A stretch of DNA of 36,230 nt, taken from positions 1 to 36,230 of the forward strand of contig NZ_AZDP01000115.1 of assembly GCF_001435525.1 (NCBI RefSeq), in the 5' to 3' direction. Both the position numbers and the translations under genes were made by a program. Each line of letters starts with the position of its first letter. Positions within the stretch are counted from its first letter, which is position 1. Shown here in pieces: positions 34,875 to 36,230 of the stretch. The stretch is from Levilactobacillus koreensis JCM 16448. GTDB lineage: Bacteria > Bacillota > Bacilli > Lactobacillales > Lactobacillaceae. A model generated the notes under the pieces. The model worked only from the letters and a program-made list of their open reading frames with translations, searched no databases and was not told the DNA's origin.

Positions 34875-36026
34875 ATGACGCCCCAGACCAAAATTGAGAT
34901 TTTACAGCACATGATTCAGATTCCTTCGGTCAATGATAACGAGACCGCCGTTGCCGACTACATTGCGAGCCTGTTTGCCCCTTATCCTCAAGCCAAGGTG
35001 GAAAAGGTGCCATTTGCTAAGAACCGTGATAACCTGGTCGTAACGATTGGGGAAGGTCCGCAAATCGGCTTGTCTGGGCACATGGACGTGGTTGACGCTG
35101 GGGACCACAGTGCGTGGAGCCACAATCCATTTGGTGGTGAAATCGTTGGCGACCAGCTCTTTGGCCGGGGCGCCTCGGATATGAAGAGCGGCTTGGCAGC
35201 CATTGTCATCACCATGCTGGAATTTCTCGAACAGGGGATGCCGTTAAAGGGCAGTGTGCGTCTGCTGGCAACGGTTGGTGAAGAGACCGGTGAATACGGT
35301 GCGGCCACGTTGACCGATGCTGGATACGCCGATGATCTCGCCGGCTTGGTCATCGCCGAACCCAGTGGTCTCGACAACGTGGTCTACACCGCGCGGGGCG
35401 TCATTGACTACAAGGTTGTGTCTACGGGTAAAGGCAGTCACAGCGCTAGTCCGGAAAAGGGCATCAACGCAATTACGAATTTGCTGAAATTTTACAACGC
35501 AGTCGGGCCTATCATGGCGCAGCACACCCAGACCGATCCCGTACTAGGCGGCTTGCTGCATAACGTCGACCTGATTTCCGGGGGCGAGCAGATCAATTCG
35601 ATTCCCGCTCACGCCGAGCTGATGGCTAACATGCGGACGATTCCGGCCTACCCTAACCAGGTCATTTACGATGAGCTAGAAGCGTTAGTTGCCAAATTGA
35701 ATCAGGAGCCGACCGTCGATTTGGAGCTGTCCTACAGTTATCCGGAAGAGGCCATTCCGGGCGACCCGAACGCGCCATTGGTTCAACTGGCCAAGCAGAT
35801 CAGCGATAAGATCTGCGGTCATGACACCAAAATCGTCGGGTCCGGTGGAGCGAACGATGGCGCCGAATTCTTGCGGGCCAAAGCCGACTTTACCAGCATT
35901 GAAATCGGTCCCGGTAGCAACACATCTCATCAGGTCGATGAATACATTTCCATTCAGGAATACTTGAAGGCCATCGACTTCTACGAAGCTTTGGTGCTAG
36001 CCTTTTTTGAACAGTTGAAGGCGTAG
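34875..36026 (+). CDS. ArgE/DapE/ACY1-family M20 metallo-deacylase
   Basis: A 383-residue di-zinc hydrolase of the M20 family (ArgE/DapE/CPG2). Metal and catalytic residues visible: H69 and D71 in SGHMDVVD, D102 in GASDMKSG, E136-E137 in GEETGE, AEPSG about 160, and a C-terminal NTSHQVDEY segment. DapE (succinyl-diaminopimelate desuccinylase) is the closest call, but substrate cannot be settled from sequence and no lysine-pathway neighbours are seen. ATG 34875 is chosen because AGAAAGGATGA precedes it; ATG 34866 and GTG 34851 have no ribosome site. Confidence 0.88.
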   Translation: MTPQTKIEILQHMIQIPSVNDNETAVADYIASLFAPYPQAKVEKVPFAKNRDNLVVTIGEGPQIGLSGHMDVVDAGDHSAWSHNPFGGEIVGDQLFGRGASDMKSGLAAIVITMLEFLEQGMPLKGSVRLLATVGEETGEYGAATLTDAGYADDLAGLVIAEPSGLDNVVYTARGVIDYKVVSTGKGSHSASPEKGINAITNLLKFYNAVGPIMAQHTQTDPVLGGLLHNVDLISGGEQINSIPAHAELMANMRTIPAYPNQVIYDELEALVAKLNQEPTVDLELSYSYPEEAIPGDPNAPLVQLAKQISDKICGHDTKIVGSGGANDGAEFLRAKADFTSIEIGPGSNTSHQVDEYISIQEYLKAIDFYEALVLAFFEQLKA

Positions 36027-36045
36027 AGATTGATGTAAGTTGGTG

Positions 36046-36140
36046 TACTGCGGCTGCCAGGGATTCCGCCTGCTGTGGGGAACGCCTCCAGCCTGAGGGA
36101 CGGGCTTCCGGCTCGCCTAAAAGCCGCGAAGAACACGCGT
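36046..36140 (+). repeat. Intergenic repeat, element B
   Basis: Contains ACTGCGGCTGCCAGGGA, then CGCCTGCTGTGGGGA, shared with 25995-26047, followed by a G+C-rich stretch with CCGGCTCGCC. A 14-base match to its start also occurs at 33167-33182. No coding potential. Confidence 0.6.
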
Positions 36141-36186
36141 CTCTTAGGTCGTCCCATGCTGTAAATCGGGAAAGATGAAGTGCCGT

Positions 36187-36217
36187 AAAATTATTAGACA
36201 GAGAGACTAATAATTTT
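36187..36217 (+). promoter_or_regulatory. Perfect AT-rich dyad at the right edge
   Basis: AAAATTATTAG and CTAATAATTTT, 11-bp perfect arms around a 9-base centre. GAGGTGG directly after it looks like a ribosome site for a gene starting at or past the window edge, so the dyad may be an operator or leader hairpin of that gene. Confidence 0.5.
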
Positions 36218-36230
36218 GAGGTGGTTCTAT

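Overview
The window looks like the chromosome of a heterofermentative lactobacillus, most like the Levilactobacillus (L. brevis) group. The basis is the xylR-xylA-xylB-xylT locus with an XylT-type xylose symporter, lactobacillar AGGAGG ribosome sites, a T-box leader on brnQ and the many small lactobacillar families (DUF1801, DUF2785, PEBP, Usp). Species is inferred from gene content only.

Region 1 (1-14.8 kb) is an AT-rich defence island carrying a type 1 BREX system: brxA, brxB, brxC and pglX in one operon, then a convergent tyrosine recombinase, a second 5'- and 3'-truncated pglX cassette on the minus strand, and pglZ. No brxL is visible. The two pglX copies share four blocks of inverted repeat (IR1, IR2a, IR2b, IR3) that bracket two variable segments. 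IR2b is 176 bp and identical in both copies. This is the architecture of a DNA-inversion shuffler that changes the PglX methyltransferase. Because the cassette lacks the C-terminal part and the recombinase gene lies inside every possible inversion, one inversion should give a truncated PglX and place the recombinase gene downstream of the brx promoter. A second inversion at a different repeat should restore full-length chimeric PglX. I treat this odd/even logic as the main finding.

Region 2 (14.8-20.9 kb) holds rarA, a class II Fic-domain gene enclosed by two degenerate direct copies of a palindrome-rich ~140-bp module, brnQ behind an isoleucine T-box leader, a zinc-ribbon DUF805 protein and a lone thioredoxin-type arsenate reductase homologue.

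Region 3 (20.9-30.1 kb) is the xylose catabolic locus: ROK repressor xylR, xylA, xylB, xylT, followed by divergent aldo/keto reductase and acetoin/diacetyl reductase genes. Two matching 23-bp dyads lie at the xylA and xylT promoters, each with a cre-like site. A third dyad with the same half-sites and spacing lies between the two reductase genes, suggesting they belong to the XylR regulon.

Region 4 (30.1-36.2 kb) holds an unrecognised secreted protein, a small membrane protein, DUF1801, DUF2785, a PEBP/usp pair and an ArgE/DapE-family metallopeptidase. Three copies of a ~190-bp structured intergenic repeat (element A) and two of another (element B) are scattered through regions 3 and 4. No tRNA, rRNA, CRISPR array or insertion sequence was seen.
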